Source: an uncultured Clostridia bacterium
GTDB lineage: Bacteria > Bacillota > Clostridia > UBA1381
Direction of reading: 5' to 3'
Length of the DNA stretch: 39,160 nucleotides
Assembly (NCBI GenBank): GCA_944393255.1
Contig: CALXZP010000062.1
Span: 1-39,160, forward strand
The translations under genes were made by a program, and so were the position numbers. Below, piece by piece: positions 8,184 through 16,715 of this stretch. Positions within the stretch are counted from its first letter, which is position 1. The number at the start of each line of letters is the position of its first letter. The notes under the pieces were generated by a model. That model was not told the DNA's origin, made no database searches, and was given only the letters and a program-made list of their open reading frames with translations.

Positions 8184-8633
8184 ATGGACTATTTATTGGA
8201 TCTGTGCCGCAACAGCATTTTGCAGACGGCGCTGCTTTCGTGGCTGATAGCTCAGCTGCTTAAGGTAATACTTGTTCTTATAACGGAGCGGAGACTTGAT
8301 TTTACAAGGATAACCGGTTCGGGCGGCATGCCCAGCTCGCATTCATCGTTCACGGTGTCGCTGGCTGCGGCTATAGGTTTTGTTTCCGGCTTTGACAGCG
8401 TTGAATTCGGACTTGCTGCCGCGTTTTCGCTCGTGGTAATGTACGATGCGTCGGGGGTACGCAGGAGCGCCGGTCAGCAGGCCGCCATACTGAACAGGAT
8501 CGTTGAAAAGCTTGGTAAAGAGGAGCTTTCCGCCACGGGCAAAAAGCTGAAGGAGCTTTTGGGGCACACTCCCATGGAGGTTTTTGCAGGGGCGATATTG
8601 GGGCTTATCATTGCGATAATACGGCATGTTTGA
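8184..8633 (+). CDS. Divergent PAP2 family membrane protein (DUF212/YuiD-like)
   Basis: 149-residue membrane protein with the MPSSHSSFTVSLAAAIGF motif, the hallmark of the divergent PAP2 family (B. subtilis YuiD type), followed by DASGVRRSAGQQAAILN and a C-terminal HTPMEVFAGAILGLIIAII segment. Family members resemble lipid phosphatases, with the SxxH-like motif and late His present. Being next to ispA suggests, without proof, a role in isoprenoid or lipid-phosphate metabolism. GGAG about 8 nt upstream supports the ATG at 8184; last gene of the nusB unit. Confidence 0.85.
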   Translation: MDYLLDLCRNSILQTALLSWLIAQLLKVILVLITERRLDFTRITGSGGMPSSHSSFTVSLAAAIGFVSGFDSVEFGLAAAFSLVVMYDASGVRRSAGQQAAILNRIVEKLGKEELSATGKKLKELLGHTPMEVFAGAILGLIIAIIRHV

Positions 8634-8643
8634 TAAAAACGGA

Positions 8644-8663
8644 GGCTGTTGTTTTCAACAGCC
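8644..8663 (+). other. Intergenic hairpin between the PAP2-like and YeiH-like genes
   Basis: GGCTGTTG (8644-8651) pairs with CAACAGCC (8656-8663) around a TTTT loop. No run of T follows (CTCAAAGCTTTT), so it may be a weak terminator or a processing/attenuation hairpin. Confidence 0.4.
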
Positions 8664-8697
8664 CTCAAAGCTTTTAAAGAAAAGGGGACAATAACGA

Positions 8698-9747
8698 ATG
8701 AAAACAATAACTGAAAAAATACCCGGCATACTGCTGTGTCTCGCTATAGCGGTACCGGCGGCTCTGCTCGTCAGGCTTGTGCCGGTGCTGGAGGTAGTGG
8801 GAGCTCCGGTAATAGCGATACTGGCGGGAATGGTCATAACTTTGTTTTATAAAGAGAAAAAGAAAACGGCAAAGGGGATAGCTTTTACTTCAAAAAAGGT
8901 CTTGCAGTACGCCGTTATACTTCTGGGCTTCGGACTTAATCTTTCAACGATAGCGAAGGTCGGCGCGCAGTCCCTGCCCATAATAATATCAACTATAGCT
9001 ACATCTCTTATAACCGCGTTTCTGCTTTATAAGCTTATGAAGGTACCGCCGAAGATATCCACGCTCATAGGCGTTGGTTCGTCTATCTGCGGCGGAAGCG
9101 CGGTAGCGGCGGCGGCTCCGGTGATAGATGCAGATGATGAGGAGATCGCCCAGGCGATATCGGTCATATTCCTGTTCAACGTCCTTGCCGCGCTGCTGTT
9201 CCCGACTCTGGGAGGGCTGTTAGGCATGAGCGACGCGGGTTTTGCTCTGTTTGCGGGAACGGCGGTAAATGATACCTCGTCCGTAACGGCTGCGGCTTCT
9301 ACGTGGGAAACGATGCATAATGCGGAAGGCGTACTCGACAGCGCCGTTATAGTAAAGCTGACAAGGACTTTGGCTATAATACCGATAACGCTTGTTCTTG
9401 CGTTTTACAGACTGCGCAAAGCGAAAAAAGCGGGTAACGGAGCAAACGTGAGCGTAAAGAACATATTTCCGATGTTTATACTTTGGTTCGTGGCGGCGTC
9501 TGTGATAACGACAGTGCTCAACGCTGTTCTGAGCGGAGCCGCGCTTGATGTGTCGGCGGCTGTATTTTCGTTCCTGAAATCGGCGAGCAAGTTTTTCATA
9601 GTCATGGCTATGGGCGCGATCGGTCTTAACACCGACATAGTAAAGCTTGTAAAGACCGGCGGGAAGCCGATATTTATGGGCTTCTGCTGCTGGGTGCTCA
9701 TTGCTCTTGTGAGCATCGCCATGCAGCATGCGCTCGGACTTATATGA
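8698..9747 (+). CDS. YeiH/YadS-family putative sulfate exporter (UPF0324)
   Basis: 349-residue polytopic membrane protein with about ten hydrophobic segments. Family motifs: [21 protein letters not shown] and [17 protein letters not shown], both diagnostic of PF03601 (YeiH). Family members are annotated as putative sulfate/sulfonate exporters; actual substrate is uncertain. AGGGGA precedes the ATG. No LysR-type regulator, a frequent partner of yeiH, is adjacent. Confidence 0.85.
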   Translation: MKTITEKIPGILLCLAIAVPAALLVRLVPVLEVVGAPVIAILAGMVITLFYKEKKKTAKGIAFTSKKVLQYAVILLGFGLNLSTIAKVGAQSLPIIISTIATSLITAFLLYKLMKVPPKISTLIGVGSSICGGSAVAAAAPVIDADDEEIAQAISVIFLFNVLAALLFPTLGGLLGMSDAGFALFAGTAVNDTSSVTAAASTWETMHNAEGVLDSAVIVKLTRTLAIIPITLVLAFYRLRKAKKAGNGANVSVKNIFPMFILWFVAASVITTVLNAVLSGAALDVSAAVFSFLKSASKFFIVMAMGAIGLNTDIVKLVKTGGKPIFMGFCCWVLIALVSIAMQHALGLI

Positions 9748-9780
9748 TACATTGCTGCACAGTGAAAGGGGATAAGACAA

Positions 9781-11151
9781 ATGGATAATGATTTTTCGCA
9801 GGGAAGCGTGCGGAAGCATATAATCTCACAGGCTATCCCTTTAACGATAGCGCAGCTCGTACAAATACTTTATAATCTCACCGACCGGGTATACATAGGA
9901 CATATACCCGGATCGTCCGGTCTGGCGCTGACGGGGATAGGTATAATCTTTCCCATAGTGACGTTGGTAACTGCTTTTACTACTCTGTTCGGAATGGGCG
10001 GAGGCTCACTTTGTTCAATAGCGCGCGGAGCCGGCAAAACGGAGCGGGCGGAAAGGATAATGACGAACACGTTCGTTCTTCTGTGCGGTTCCGCCGCTGT
10101 GCTTACAGCGCTCTGCTATGTTTTGAAGCGCCCGGTGCTGTACGCGCTCGGGGCAAGCGACGCGACCTACGGCTATGCCGACGAATACCTCAGCATATAT
10201 CTTATAGGTACGGTATTCGTCATGCTGAGCGTGGGTATGAACTGGTTTATAAACGCTCAGGGCTTTGCAAGGTTCGGGATGATGACCGTAGTGTGCGGAG
10301 CGGTTTTGAATATTGCGCTCGATCCTGTTTTTATATTTGTGTTCGGCTTGGGCGTCCGCGGCGCGGCGGCTGCAACGGTGATATCGCAGTTCGCGTCGAT
10401 GGCGTGGGTACTGCTGTTCCTGTTCGGCAGGCGCACGGTACTGCGGATACGCAGAAAGCACCTGATCCCGGACAGGCAGACGGTCAGGGAAATAACCTCG
10501 CTCGGTATAGCGGGATTTATCATGAACGGTACGAACTGCCTCGTTCAGATAGTGTGCAACGTCGTGCTGAGCGCTTACGGAGATCTTTATATAGGGATCA
10601 TGACGGTCATAAATTCCATACGTGAGATCGCACAGCTTCCGGTATCGGGAGTTGCGAACGGCGCGCAGCCGGTGCTCGGCTATAACTATGGCGCACGGGA
10701 GCCGGTACGGGTAAAGAGCGGGATAAAATTTTCTGTATTTCTGGGAACAGCGATAAGCGTGATTTTCTGGGCGCTGGTCATGGCGTTTCCCCGTCTTTTC
10801 ATGCTGCCGTTTACATCGGATACGGAAATGCTTATGGACGGAGAGCTTGCCATGCGTATATATTACTGTGCGTTTTTTTCAATGTCGCTGCAATTTGCGG
10901 GACAGAGCGTGTTCACATCTCTCGGTATGGCAAAGCCGGCGGTATTTTTTTCGCTTTTCAGAAAAGTTATACTCGTAGTTCCGCTTACGTTTCTTTTGCC
11001 GCATATAAGCGGTCTCGGAGCATACGGCGTGTTTGCTGCTGAGCCCGTTTCAAACATTGTGGGCGGAGCTGCATGTTTTTCGGCAATGCTGATGATAGTA
11101 TGGCGTAAGCTCACAAGGATGGAACGGGCTCTGAAAACGGACAAAGCATAG
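9781..11151 (+). CDS. MATE family multidrug/sodium antiporter
   Basis: 456-residue, 12-helix membrane protein of the multidrug and toxic-compound extrusion family. Features: N-terminal FSQGSVRKHIISQAIPLTIAQ, LYNLTDRVYIGH, the INAQGFARFGM motif of the first half and GVANGAQPVLGYNYGA in the second. The 'SVRKHIISQAIPL-NLTDRVYIGH' type is common in gut Clostridia. AAAGGGG lies about 10 nt upstream of the ATG. The drug or ion specificity cannot be read from sequence. Confidence 0.9.
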   Translation: MDNDFSQGSVRKHIISQAIPLTIAQLVQILYNLTDRVYIGHIPGSSGLALTGIGIIFPIVTLVTAFTTLFGMGGGSLCSIARGAGKTERAERIMTNTFVLLCGSAAVLTALCYVLKRPVLYALGASDATYGYADEYLSIYLIGTVFVMLSVGMNWFINAQGFARFGMMTVVCGAVLNIALDPVFIFVFGLGVRGAAAATVISQFASMAWVLLFLFGRRTVLRIRRKHLIPDRQTVREITSLGIAGFIMNGTNCLVQIVCNVVLSAYGDLYIGIMTVINSIREIAQLPVSGVANGAQPVLGYNYGAREPVRVKSGIKFSVFLGTAISVIFWALVMAFPRLFMLPFTSDTEMLMDGELAMRIYYCAFFSMSLQFAGQSVFTSLGMAKPAVFFSLFRKVILVVPLTFLLPHISGLGAYGVFAAEPVSNIVGGAACFSAMLMIVWRKLTRMERALKTDKA

Positions 11152-11180
11152 CCGTATACTGAAGTTTTAATGCTTTTTTT
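11143..11180 (+). terminator. Probable terminator of the MATE gene
   Basis: AAAGCAT (11143-11149) pairs with ATGCTTT (11170-11176), followed by T to 11180; the gene's stop codon lies just after the left arm. The loop of 20 nt is long, so strength is uncertain. Confidence 0.45.
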
Positions 11181-11243
11181 GAATGAAAACGGAAAAAATC
11201 AAAAAAAATAATAAAAATTTTTCGTAAAATTGAAAAAAAAAGC

Positions 11244-11272
11244 TTGCATTTCTATAAATTATATGGTACAAT
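11244..11272 (+). promoter_or_regulatory. Strong promoter with A-tract UP-like region
   Basis: TTGCAT (11244-11249), 17-bp spacer, TACAAT (11267-11272) with an extended -10 (TGG before TACAAT). The 60 bases upstream (11181-11243) are almost pure A/T with phased A-tracts, as in promoters of stable RNAs. Start is expected near 11279. Confidence 0.75.
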
Positions 11273-11278
11273 GTATAT

Positions 11279-11447
11279 GTAGGCGGATATGGGGATATGC
11301 TCATGTGCCGCCGGATGAATATGCTAATTAGTTATAATTGGGCTGCATTTGCAGTCACACCATCCTTTTTTTCATATGCCCTTGCCGAAAGGCAAGGGTC
11401 CCCCTAAAAATAACGCAGTCCCTGTTTTTATAAGGGACTGCTTTTTT
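11279..11447 (+). ncRNA. Structured RNA of unknown family upstream of recQ
   Basis: Between a strong promoter and a terminator lies about 165 nt with no credible reading frame but several helices. (1) GGCGG 11282-11286 pairs with CCGCC 11308-11312, continued by ATATG with CATGT. (2) GGATG 11313-11317 pairs with CATCC 11361-11365 and encloses two small hairpins (AATTA/TAATT and CTGC/GCAG), a three-way junction, followed by seven T. (3) CCCTTGCC 11379-11386 with GGCAAGGG 11391-11398 closes a GAAA tetraloop. (4) The terminator. It may be an independent small RNA or a leader controlling recQ, whose start is 25 nt past the terminator. I do not recognise it as 6S, SRP, tmRNA or a common riboswitch. 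Confidence 0.55.
11415..11447 (+). terminator. Intrinsic terminator upstream of recQ
   Basis: GCAGTCCCT (11415-11423) pairs with AGGGACTGC (11433-11441), followed by six T (11442-11447). It ends the structured RNA; read-through would be needed for recQ expression from the promoter at 11244. Confidence 0.88.
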
Positions 11448-11471
11448 AAATAACAGCGAGGATTATCATAT

Positions 11472-13037
11472 ATGGACAATGCAGAAGAAAACAGGCGGGC
11501 TGCGGATACGGCGGAAAAATTGCTGAAAAATTATTTCGGTCATGACTCGTTCCGTACCGGACAGAGACAGATAATAGATGAACTCAGGAGCGGCCGGGAC
11601 GTACTTGGGATCATGCCTACGGGCGGCGGAAAATCGATATGCTATCAGCTTCCGGCGCTCATGGCCGGCGGAGTGACGCTTGTTGTATCTCCGCTTATAT
11701 CGCTCATGAAAGATCAGGTTACTGCACTGGTGCAGTCCGGGATACGGGGAGCGTTCTATAACAGCTCTCTGAACGAGGCGCAGTGCAGGAAAGCGCTTGC
11801 AAATATGGCTGCCGGGATGTATAAGATAATATATGTCGCACCGGAGCGGCTTGAGACCGAACGGTTTCTGGAGGTGTGCCGCGGACTTGAAATATCGTAC
11901 ATAGCGGTGGATGAAGCGCACTGCGTTTCACAGTGGGGACAGGATTTTCGACCGAGCTATCTGAAAATACCCGAATTTATAAATAAGCTTCCACGGCGTC
12001 CCGTTATAGGCGCGTTCACCGCAACTGCAACAAAGGCGGTGCGCTCTGATATAGTGAAGCTGCTCGGCCTAAAGGAGCCGTATGTGCTCACTACCGGATT
12101 TGACCGTCCCAATCTATATTTTGAGGTACGGCATGCAAGTACGAAGGCGGAGCGCTTCGGGGAGCTTACCGATATAATTTTTTCGCACAGCAATAAGAGC
12201 GGTATAATATACTGCGCAACGAGGAAGGCTGTAGACGAGGTGTACGAAAGACTGTCGGATATGGGGCTGGACGTAACGCGTTATCATGCCGGGCTTGTGC
12301 CGGAGGAGAGGAAGCTCAATCAGGAGGATTTCATCTTTGACCGCAAACCGATCGTGGTTGCGACAAACGCATTCGGGATGGGCATAGATAAGTCCAATGT
12401 ATCGTTTGTTGTACATTATAATATGCCGAAGAATATAGAGAATTACTATCAGGAGGCGGGCCGTGCCGGACGGGACGGTTCAAATGCCGACTGTATACTG
12501 CTGTATTCGCCGTCAGATATATTCACTATCAAATATTTCATCAACAGCGGTGAACGCAGCGAGGAGCTTACAGATGCGGAGCTTGAGCTTATCCGCAGCC
12601 GTGAGATAGGACGTATGAACAGGATGATAGATTACTGCAAACACGACGGATGCCTGAGAAACTACATTCTGCGCTACTTCGGAGAAAGCCCCGCAGAGCC
12701 TTGCAGGAACTGTTCCGAGTGTCTCGGTTATGCGAAGTCGCGCCGCGCGGAGCTGCCGTTTATGAAAAAGACAGCGCCGGCGCTGAAACCGCAGGCGGAA
12801 ATACGCGCCGAGGTGGATGCCGGTCTGTTTGAGGAGCTGCGTAAAATGCGCATAAAGCTGGCAAAGATACAGGGTGTGCCGCCGTATGTCATATTCTCCG
12901 ATAACACGCTCAGGGACATATGCCGTAAGCTGCCGAGGAATGAAACGGAGCTGCTGGGCGTGTCCGGTATCGGCAGAAACAAGGCCGAACGCTACGGAGG
13001 AGCGATACTTGAAGCGCTGCGGAAGTATAAAGCGTAG
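11472..13037 (+). CDS. recQ: ATP-dependent DNA helicase RecQ (short form)
   Basis: 3'-to-5' DNA helicase of recombination and repair. The 521-residue protein has Walker A in PTGGGKSICYQL (49-60), the DEAH box (147-150), helicase C motifs (YCATRKAVDEVYERL; NYYQEAGRAGRDG) and the zinc-binding cysteines C389, C394, C411 and C414. A C-terminal HRDC domain (about 450-521) ends in GVSGIGRNKAERYGGAILEA. The roughly 100-residue RQC winged helix present in E. coli RecQ between zinc site and HRDC is missing; only about 30 residues separate them. GAGG at 11458-11461 supports the ATG. It lies downstream of a structured RNA/terminator. Confidence 0.93.
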   Translation: MDNAEENRRAADTAEKLLKNYFGHDSFRTGQRQIIDELRSGRDVLGIMPTGGGKSICYQLPALMAGGVTLVVSPLISLMKDQVTALVQSGIRGAFYNSSLNEAQCRKALANMAAGMYKIIYVAPERLETERFLEVCRGLEISYIAVDEAHCVSQWGQDFRPSYLKIPEFINKLPRRPVIGAFTATATKAVRSDIVKLLGLKEPYVLTTGFDRPNLYFEVRHASTKAERFGELTDIIFSHSNKSGIIYCATRKAVDEVYERLSDMGLDVTRYHAGLVPEERKLNQEDFIFDRKPIVVATNAFGMGIDKSNVSFVVHYNMPKNIENYYQEAGRAGRDGSNADCILLYSPSDIFTIKYFINSGERSEELTDAELELIRSREIGRMNRMIDYCKHDGCLRNYILRYFGESPAEPCRNCSECLGYAKSRRAELPFMKKTAPALKPQAEIRAEVDAGLFEELRKMRIKLAKIQGVPPYVIFSDNTLRDICRKLPRNETELLGVSGIGRNKAERYGGAILEALRKYKA

Positions 13038-13122
13038 ATCCTCCAACTTTTCTGCGTTTTTGCCGTATAATATTAATGAAGGGTGCAAGAGTATACGTAA
13101 GATAATTTATCATAAATTTTGC

Positions 13123-13151
13123 TTGATATTACAGCGGGATTATGTTATAAT
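13123..13151 (+). promoter_or_regulatory. Sigma-A promoter of ung-coaE, part of a repeated element
   Basis: TTGATA (13123-13128), 17-bp spacer, TATAAT (13146-13151). The -10 is the first part of the block GTTATAATAAATACAG (13144-13159), which recurs at the promoter of the OGG-type glycosylase gene on the other strand (35519-35534). Confidence 0.82.
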
Positions 13152-13262
13152 AAATACAGCTAATGAAGAAAAGCAGCTTAGCTGCTGTTTCTCCGGAATG
13201 TATTTATTGTAATGGAGTGAAGCAATGCTAAACGCATTGCGATTATGTTATAAATAAATGCA
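13123..13262 (+). repeat. Palindromic promoter-leader element, copy 1 (upstream of ung)
   Basis: A modular non-coding element. Module A: outer arms AATAAATACA (13149-13158) and TGTATTTATT (13199-13208) enclose an inner hairpin AGCAGC/GCTGCT (13172-13177, 13181-13186). Module B: TGTATTTATTGTAA (13199-13212), hairpin GCAATGC/GCATTGC with loop TAAAC (13222-13240), then ATGTTATAAATAAAT (13245-13259). Copy 2 on the minus strand at 35342-35555 shares the 16-, 14- and 15-base blocks exactly and the same 32-nt interval between the last two. The ung start is about 30 nt beyond the element. Confidence 0.85.
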
Positions 13263-13292
13263 ATACAAAAAGAAAAGGGAATGAGGAGTCGT

Positions 13293-13967
13293 ATGGTACA
13301 TATAGGCAACGATTGGGATGGATTGCTCGGTGATGAATTCAATAAGGATTATTATAAACGGCTTAGGGAATTTCTTGCCGAGGAGTATAAGACCCATGTT
13401 ATCCACCCGGATATGTACGATATTTTTAATGCTCTTAAGTGGACTTCGTACAAGGATACGAAGGTCGTGATACTTGGGCAGGATCCTTATCATGAGCCGG
13501 GGCAGGCACACGGCCTGTCATTTTCGGTAAAAAAGGGTGTTAAGATCCCGCCGTCGCTCGTAAATATATATAAGGAGCTGAACAGTGAGCTGGGATGCTA
13601 TATACCGAATAACGGGTATCTGGAAAAATGGGCGCGGCAGGGAGTTATGCTGCTGAATGCGTCGCTTACCGTGCGCGACGGGCTGGCAAATTCACACCGC
13701 GGCAAGGGATGGGAGCAGTTTACCGACAGGGTTATAGAGCTGCTGAACGGGAGGACGGAGCCTGTTATATTCATGCTTTGGGGCAATAATGCAAAGGAAA
13801 AGATGAGGCTGATAACCGATCCTCAGCATGTCATACTGACGGCGGCGCACCCGAGTCCGCTTTCGGCAAACAGAGGCTTTTTCGGCTGCGGGCACTTTAA
13901 GCTTGCAAATAAGATATTGGAGCGCGAGGGGCTCGGAGCGATAGACTGGCAGATAGAGAACGTATGA
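13293..13967 (+). CDS. ung: Uracil-DNA glycosylase (family 1)
   Basis: Excises uracil from DNA to start base-excision repair. The 224-residue protein has the water-activating motif GQDPYH (62-67, catalytic Asp64), the Phe-containing GLSFSV segment, FMLWGNNA and the HPSPLS loop near residue 187. Length is standard for family 1. The ATG at 13293 is preferred because GAGGAG (13283-13288) lies just upstream; an in-frame ATG at 13281 would sit directly against its putative Shine-Dalgarno. coaE overlaps its stop (ATGA). Its leader is the palindromic repeat element shared with the other DNA glycosylase gene in the window. Confidence 0.94.
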   Translation: MVHIGNDWDGLLGDEFNKDYYKRLREFLAEEYKTHVIHPDMYDIFNALKWTSYKDTKVVILGQDPYHEPGQAHGLSFSVKKGVKIPPSLVNIYKELNSELGCYIPNNGYLEKWARQGVMLLNASLTVRDGLANSHRGKGWEQFTDRVIELLNGRTEPVIFMLWGNNAKEKMRLITDPQHVILTAAHPSPLSANRGFFGCGHFKLANKILEREGLGAIDWQIENV

Positions 13968-14578
13968 GCAAGTATACATTCGCGATAACCGGCGGCAGCG
14001 GAGCCGGAAAATCGACCGTGAGCGATGGTTTTAGAAGATTGGGCGTATATGTATCCGATGCGGACAAGGCGGCGAGGGCGGTTGTGAGAAAGGGCGGCAA
14101 ATGCCTTGCCGAGCTGGAGGACAGCTTTGGCAGCGGGATCATAGACAGCGAAGGCGGGCTTGACCGCGCGGCGATGGCTGCCATAGCGTTTTCGGACGCG
14201 GAGAGCCTGAAAAGACTGAATGAAATAACGCATAAGTATATATTTGAATATATAAAAGAGGAACTGGACAGCGTGCCTGACGCTATATGCGCGGTAGACG
14301 GCGCTGTTATAATAGGCAGTCCCGTGATGAGCCTGTGCCGAAGCGTTGTTTTGGTCACAGCGGACAGGGATACGCGGATAGAACGAATAATGAGGCGCGA
14401 CGGGATATCAAGACAGCTTGCGGAAAAGAGGATAAGCGCCCAAAAGGATGACGCGTTTTATGCGGTCCATGCAGATCATATTATAGAGAACAACGGCGAC
14501 GAGGATAGATTGGGAGAGCAAATTGAGTTCATCTACAACAAAATCAAGATTGAGGCAAAGACAGTATCAGCGGAATAA
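13964..14578 (+). CDS. coaE: Dephospho-CoA kinase
   Basis: Last step of coenzyme A synthesis: ATP-dependent 3'-phosphorylation of dephospho-CoA. 204 residues with the P-loop GGSGAGKST (10-18), the CoaE motif [13 protein letters not shown] just after it, and a lid region. Length is typical. Its ATG overlaps the ung stop, implying translational coupling downstream of the ung promoter. Confidence 0.92.
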   Translation: MSKYTFAITGGSGAGKSTVSDGFRRLGVYVSDADKAARAVVRKGGKCLAELEDSFGSGIIDSEGGLDRAAMAAIAFSDAESLKRLNEITHKYIFEYIKEELDSVPDAICAVDGAVIIGSPVMSLCRSVVLVTADRDTRIERIMRRDGISRQLAEKRISAQKDDAFYAVHADHIIENNGDEDRLGEQIEFIYNKIKIEAKTVSAE

Positions 14579-15164
14579 GATGAGGAAAAGGCGTACCAGG
14601 CGCCGTGCGGCTGCTTTCGTCTGCACATTGATAATGCTGTGTCTTGCCGTAATAGGTATCAAAAGCGGTTTGGAAATGAGCAGGAATATAAAGTACCCTG
14701 TAGAATACAGCAGCTATATAACGAAATATGCGAAAGAGAACGATCTGGATCCGTATCTTGTTATATCTGTGATAAAGCAGGAAAGCAATTTTGTTCCTGA
14801 CGCGCGTTCGCCGTATGCGGCCGGGCTGATGCAGCTTACCGAGGAGACGGCGCACGAATACGCCGCCAAAATGGGGCTTAAAAATTATGACTACACGGAG
14901 CCTGAGACCAATATACAGATAGGCTGCTACGTGCTGAGAAAGCTCATAGATAAATATGAGATAGTCGATACGGCGCTCGCGGCGTACAACGCCGGTATGG
15001 GGAACGTTGATAAATGGCTTGCGGATCCGGAGTACAGCGGCGACGGGGAGAATTTAGACCATATCCCGTTCCCGGAAACGCGCCATTATGTGAAAAACAT
15101 AAATAAATATATGGCGGAATATAAAGAGAATGTTCCTATGCTGAACGGAGGAGAGTCGAGGTAA
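14523..15164 (+). CDS. Membrane-anchored lytic transglycosylase (Slt/GH23 type)
   Basis: Peptidoglycan lytic transglycosylase. A short basic cytoplasmic tail and one N-terminal membrane segment (about 29-47, RAAAFVCTLIMLCLAVIGIK) are followed by a GH23 domain with the catalytic Glu in VISVIKQESNFVPDA, the SPYAAGLMQLTEETA motif and AAYNAGMGNVDKWL. The start used is TTG 14523, supported by GGGAG 6 nt upstream and overlapping coaE by 56 nt. The alternative ATG at 14580 (194 residues) lacks a clear ribosome binding site but would avoid the overlap. Likely cotranscribed with ung-coaE. Confidence 0.85.
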   Translation: MSSSTTKSRLRQRQYQRNKMRKRRTRRRAAAFVCTLIMLCLAVIGIKSGLEMSRNIKYPVEYSSYITKYAKENDLDPYLVISVIKQESNFVPDARSPYAAGLMQLTEETAHEYAAKMGLKNYDYTEPETNIQIGCYVLRKLIDKYEIVDTALAAYNAGMGNVDKWLADPEYSGDGENLDHIPFPETRHYVKNINKYMAEYKENVPMLNGGESR

Positions 15165-15181
15165 AGGATAAATGATTATTG

Positions 15182-15201
15182 GCATGGCGCTGCCGCCGTG
15201 C
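15182..15201 (+). other. Intergenic hairpin before the cytidylate-kinase-like gene
   Basis: GCATGGCG (15182-15189) pairs with CGCCGTGC (15194-15201) around CTGC, with one T-G wobble. No T-run follows, so it is not an obvious terminator. Confidence 0.4.
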
Positions 15202-15250
15202 ATGAAATAATGCGGGAAACCGAAAAAACACAACGAAAGGAATGATAGGT

Positions 15251-15877
15251 ATGACAAAGGTAATCACTATCGGCAGACAGTACGGCTCAGCCGGACATAA
15301 CATCGGAGAAATGGTAGCCGATGCGCTCGGCTACAAGTTTTACGACAAAGAGCTTGTCGAGATCGCCGCGAAGAAAAGCAACTTGTCGGAGGAGGCCGTT
15401 AAGGATATCGATGAAAAGGCGACCTCAAGTTTTTTGTATTCGCTTGCGAGCGGAAACTATTCTTTGAGAGGGATGTCGGGACCGCTTTATTACGAAATGC
15501 CTTTGAACGATAAACTGTTCATAGCACAGTCTGAGGTGATAAAGGACGTGGCAAGCAGGGATAACTGCGTTATCGTAGGTCGCTGCGCGGACTATGTTCT
15601 TGAGGATGTCCAAGACATAGATCTGCTGAACGTGTTTATATATGCCGACCAGAGCTTCCGCATAAAGCGTATAAGGGAGGCTTTTGACCTGACTGAAAAG
15701 CAGGCTAAGGACAGAGTGGTAAAAACGGATAAGCAGCGTAAGGTATACTACGGCTATTATACGAACCGCGACTGGGGCACGATGTCGAATTATGATATGT
15801 GCTTCAACACATCTTCTATAGGTATAGAAACGGCAGCTTCAATAATAATAAATTATATTAAGGAATTTAAAAAGTAA
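15251..15877 (+). CDS. Cytidylate kinase-like family protein
   Basis: 208-residue P-loop-type kinase of the Cytidylate_kin2 family. Visible motifs: ITIGRQYGSAGHNIGEMVADAL near the N-terminus (a nucleotide-binding loop variant), VIVGRCADYVL, and an RIKRIREAFDLTEKQAKD lid-like region. Family members are annotated as cytidylate-kinase-like, but the substrate is not established. The ATG at 15251 is chosen because AAAGGA ends 9 nt upstream; the in-frame ATG at 15242 directly abuts that sequence. uppP starts on the base after its stop. Confidence 0.85.
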   Translation: MTKVITIGRQYGSAGHNIGEMVADALGYKFYDKELVEIAAKKSNLSEEAVKDIDEKATSSFLYSLASGNYSLRGMSGPLYYEMPLNDKLFIAQSEVIKDVASRDNCVIVGRCADYVLEDVQDIDLLNVFIYADQSFRIKRIREAFDLTEKQAKDRVVKTDKQRKVYYGYYTNRDWGTMSNYDMCFNTSSIGIETAASIIINYIKEFKK

Positions 15878-16702
15878 ATGGTATTTGAATTTGTAAAATC
15901 AGTCATATTAGGTATAGTCGAGGGTATCACGGAATGGCTTCCCATAAGCTCTACGGGACATATGATACTGGTCAATGAGCTTATAGGAAACACGAACCCC
16001 GAAACATCGTTTACCGCAACGGATCTTTATCTGTATGTCATACAGCTCGGAGCGATCCTTGCGGTGGTAACATTGTATTTTCACAGGCTCAATCCTTTTT
16101 CGCCCAAAAAAAGCAAAGCGGAGAAAAAGGATACATGGCAGATGTGGTTCAAGGTGCTGGCGGCATGTATACCGGCAGCGGTGATCGGACTGCTTCTGAA
16201 CGACTTCATGGAGCATTTTGAGAACTGGGAGGTAGTATCCGCAATGCTCATCGTCTATGGTATAGCGTTCATAATAGTCGAGCGTATACATAAAAAGACA
16301 ACTGTGACGAGCATAAGCGAGATGAGCTACAAAACGGCTATGATCATAGGCGCATTCCAGGTGCTTTCCATAGTACCGGGAACGTCGCGTTCGGGTTCGA
16401 CCATACTCGGCGGCATGATAGCGGGCTGTTCCAGAAGTATCGCCGCGGAATTTTCATTCTTCCTGGCAATACCCGTTATGTTCGGAGTGAGTCTTTTGAA
16501 GATAGTCACGGCGGGGCTTGATATGACCGGCGGACAGCTGGCGGTGCTGCTGACAGGAATGGCGGTGGCATATATTGTGTCGCTTCTGTCCATAAAATTT
16601 CTCATGAACTATGTGAGAAAGCACAATTTCACATCGTTCGGATGGTACAGGATAATTTTAGGCGTGGTGGTCATAGGGTTTTTCCTTGTGACCGGGATTT
16701 GA
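15878..16702 (+). CDS. uppP: Undecaprenyl-diphosphate phosphatase (BacA/UppP)
   Basis: Integral membrane phosphatase that recycles undecaprenyl diphosphate to the monophosphate carrier for cell-wall synthesis; raised activity gives bacitracin tolerance. 274 residues, about eight hydrophobic segments, with both signatures: [14 protein letters not shown] near the N-terminus and [13 protein letters not shown] in the middle. Length is typical. The ATG immediately follows the preceding stop, so the two are translationally coupled; a terminator follows. The lytic transglycosylase upstream makes this a small cell-wall cluster. Confidence 0.94.
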   Translation: MVFEFVKSVILGIVEGITEWLPISSTGHMILVNELIGNTNPETSFTATDLYLYVIQLGAILAVVTLYFHRLNPFSPKKSKAEKKDTWQMWFKVLAACIPAAVIGLLLNDFMEHFENWEVVSAMLIVYGIAFIIVERIHKKTTVTSISEMSYKTAMIIGAFQVLSIVPGTSRSGSTILGGMIAGCSRSIAAEFSFFLAIPVMFGVSLLKIVTAGLDMTGGQLAVLLTGMAVAYIVSLLSIKFLMNYVRKHNFTSFGWYRIILGVVVIGFFLVTGI

Positions 16703-16715
16703 CAGAGTTTATAAG

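Noticed and set aside
11279..11447. 6S RNA, SRP RNA or a known riboswitch
   Set aside because: The 5' and 3' ends do not pair as in 6S RNA, the GGAAGGAAGCAGCC-like SRP core is absent, and none of the common riboswitch core sequences I know is visible.
13163..13231. 22-codon reading frame within the ung leader element (begins MKKSSLAAV)
   Set aside because: The homologous element at 35342-35555 has a 2-nt shorter core, so the frame is not conserved. RNA/DNA structure, not coding, is conserved. There is no good ribosome binding site.
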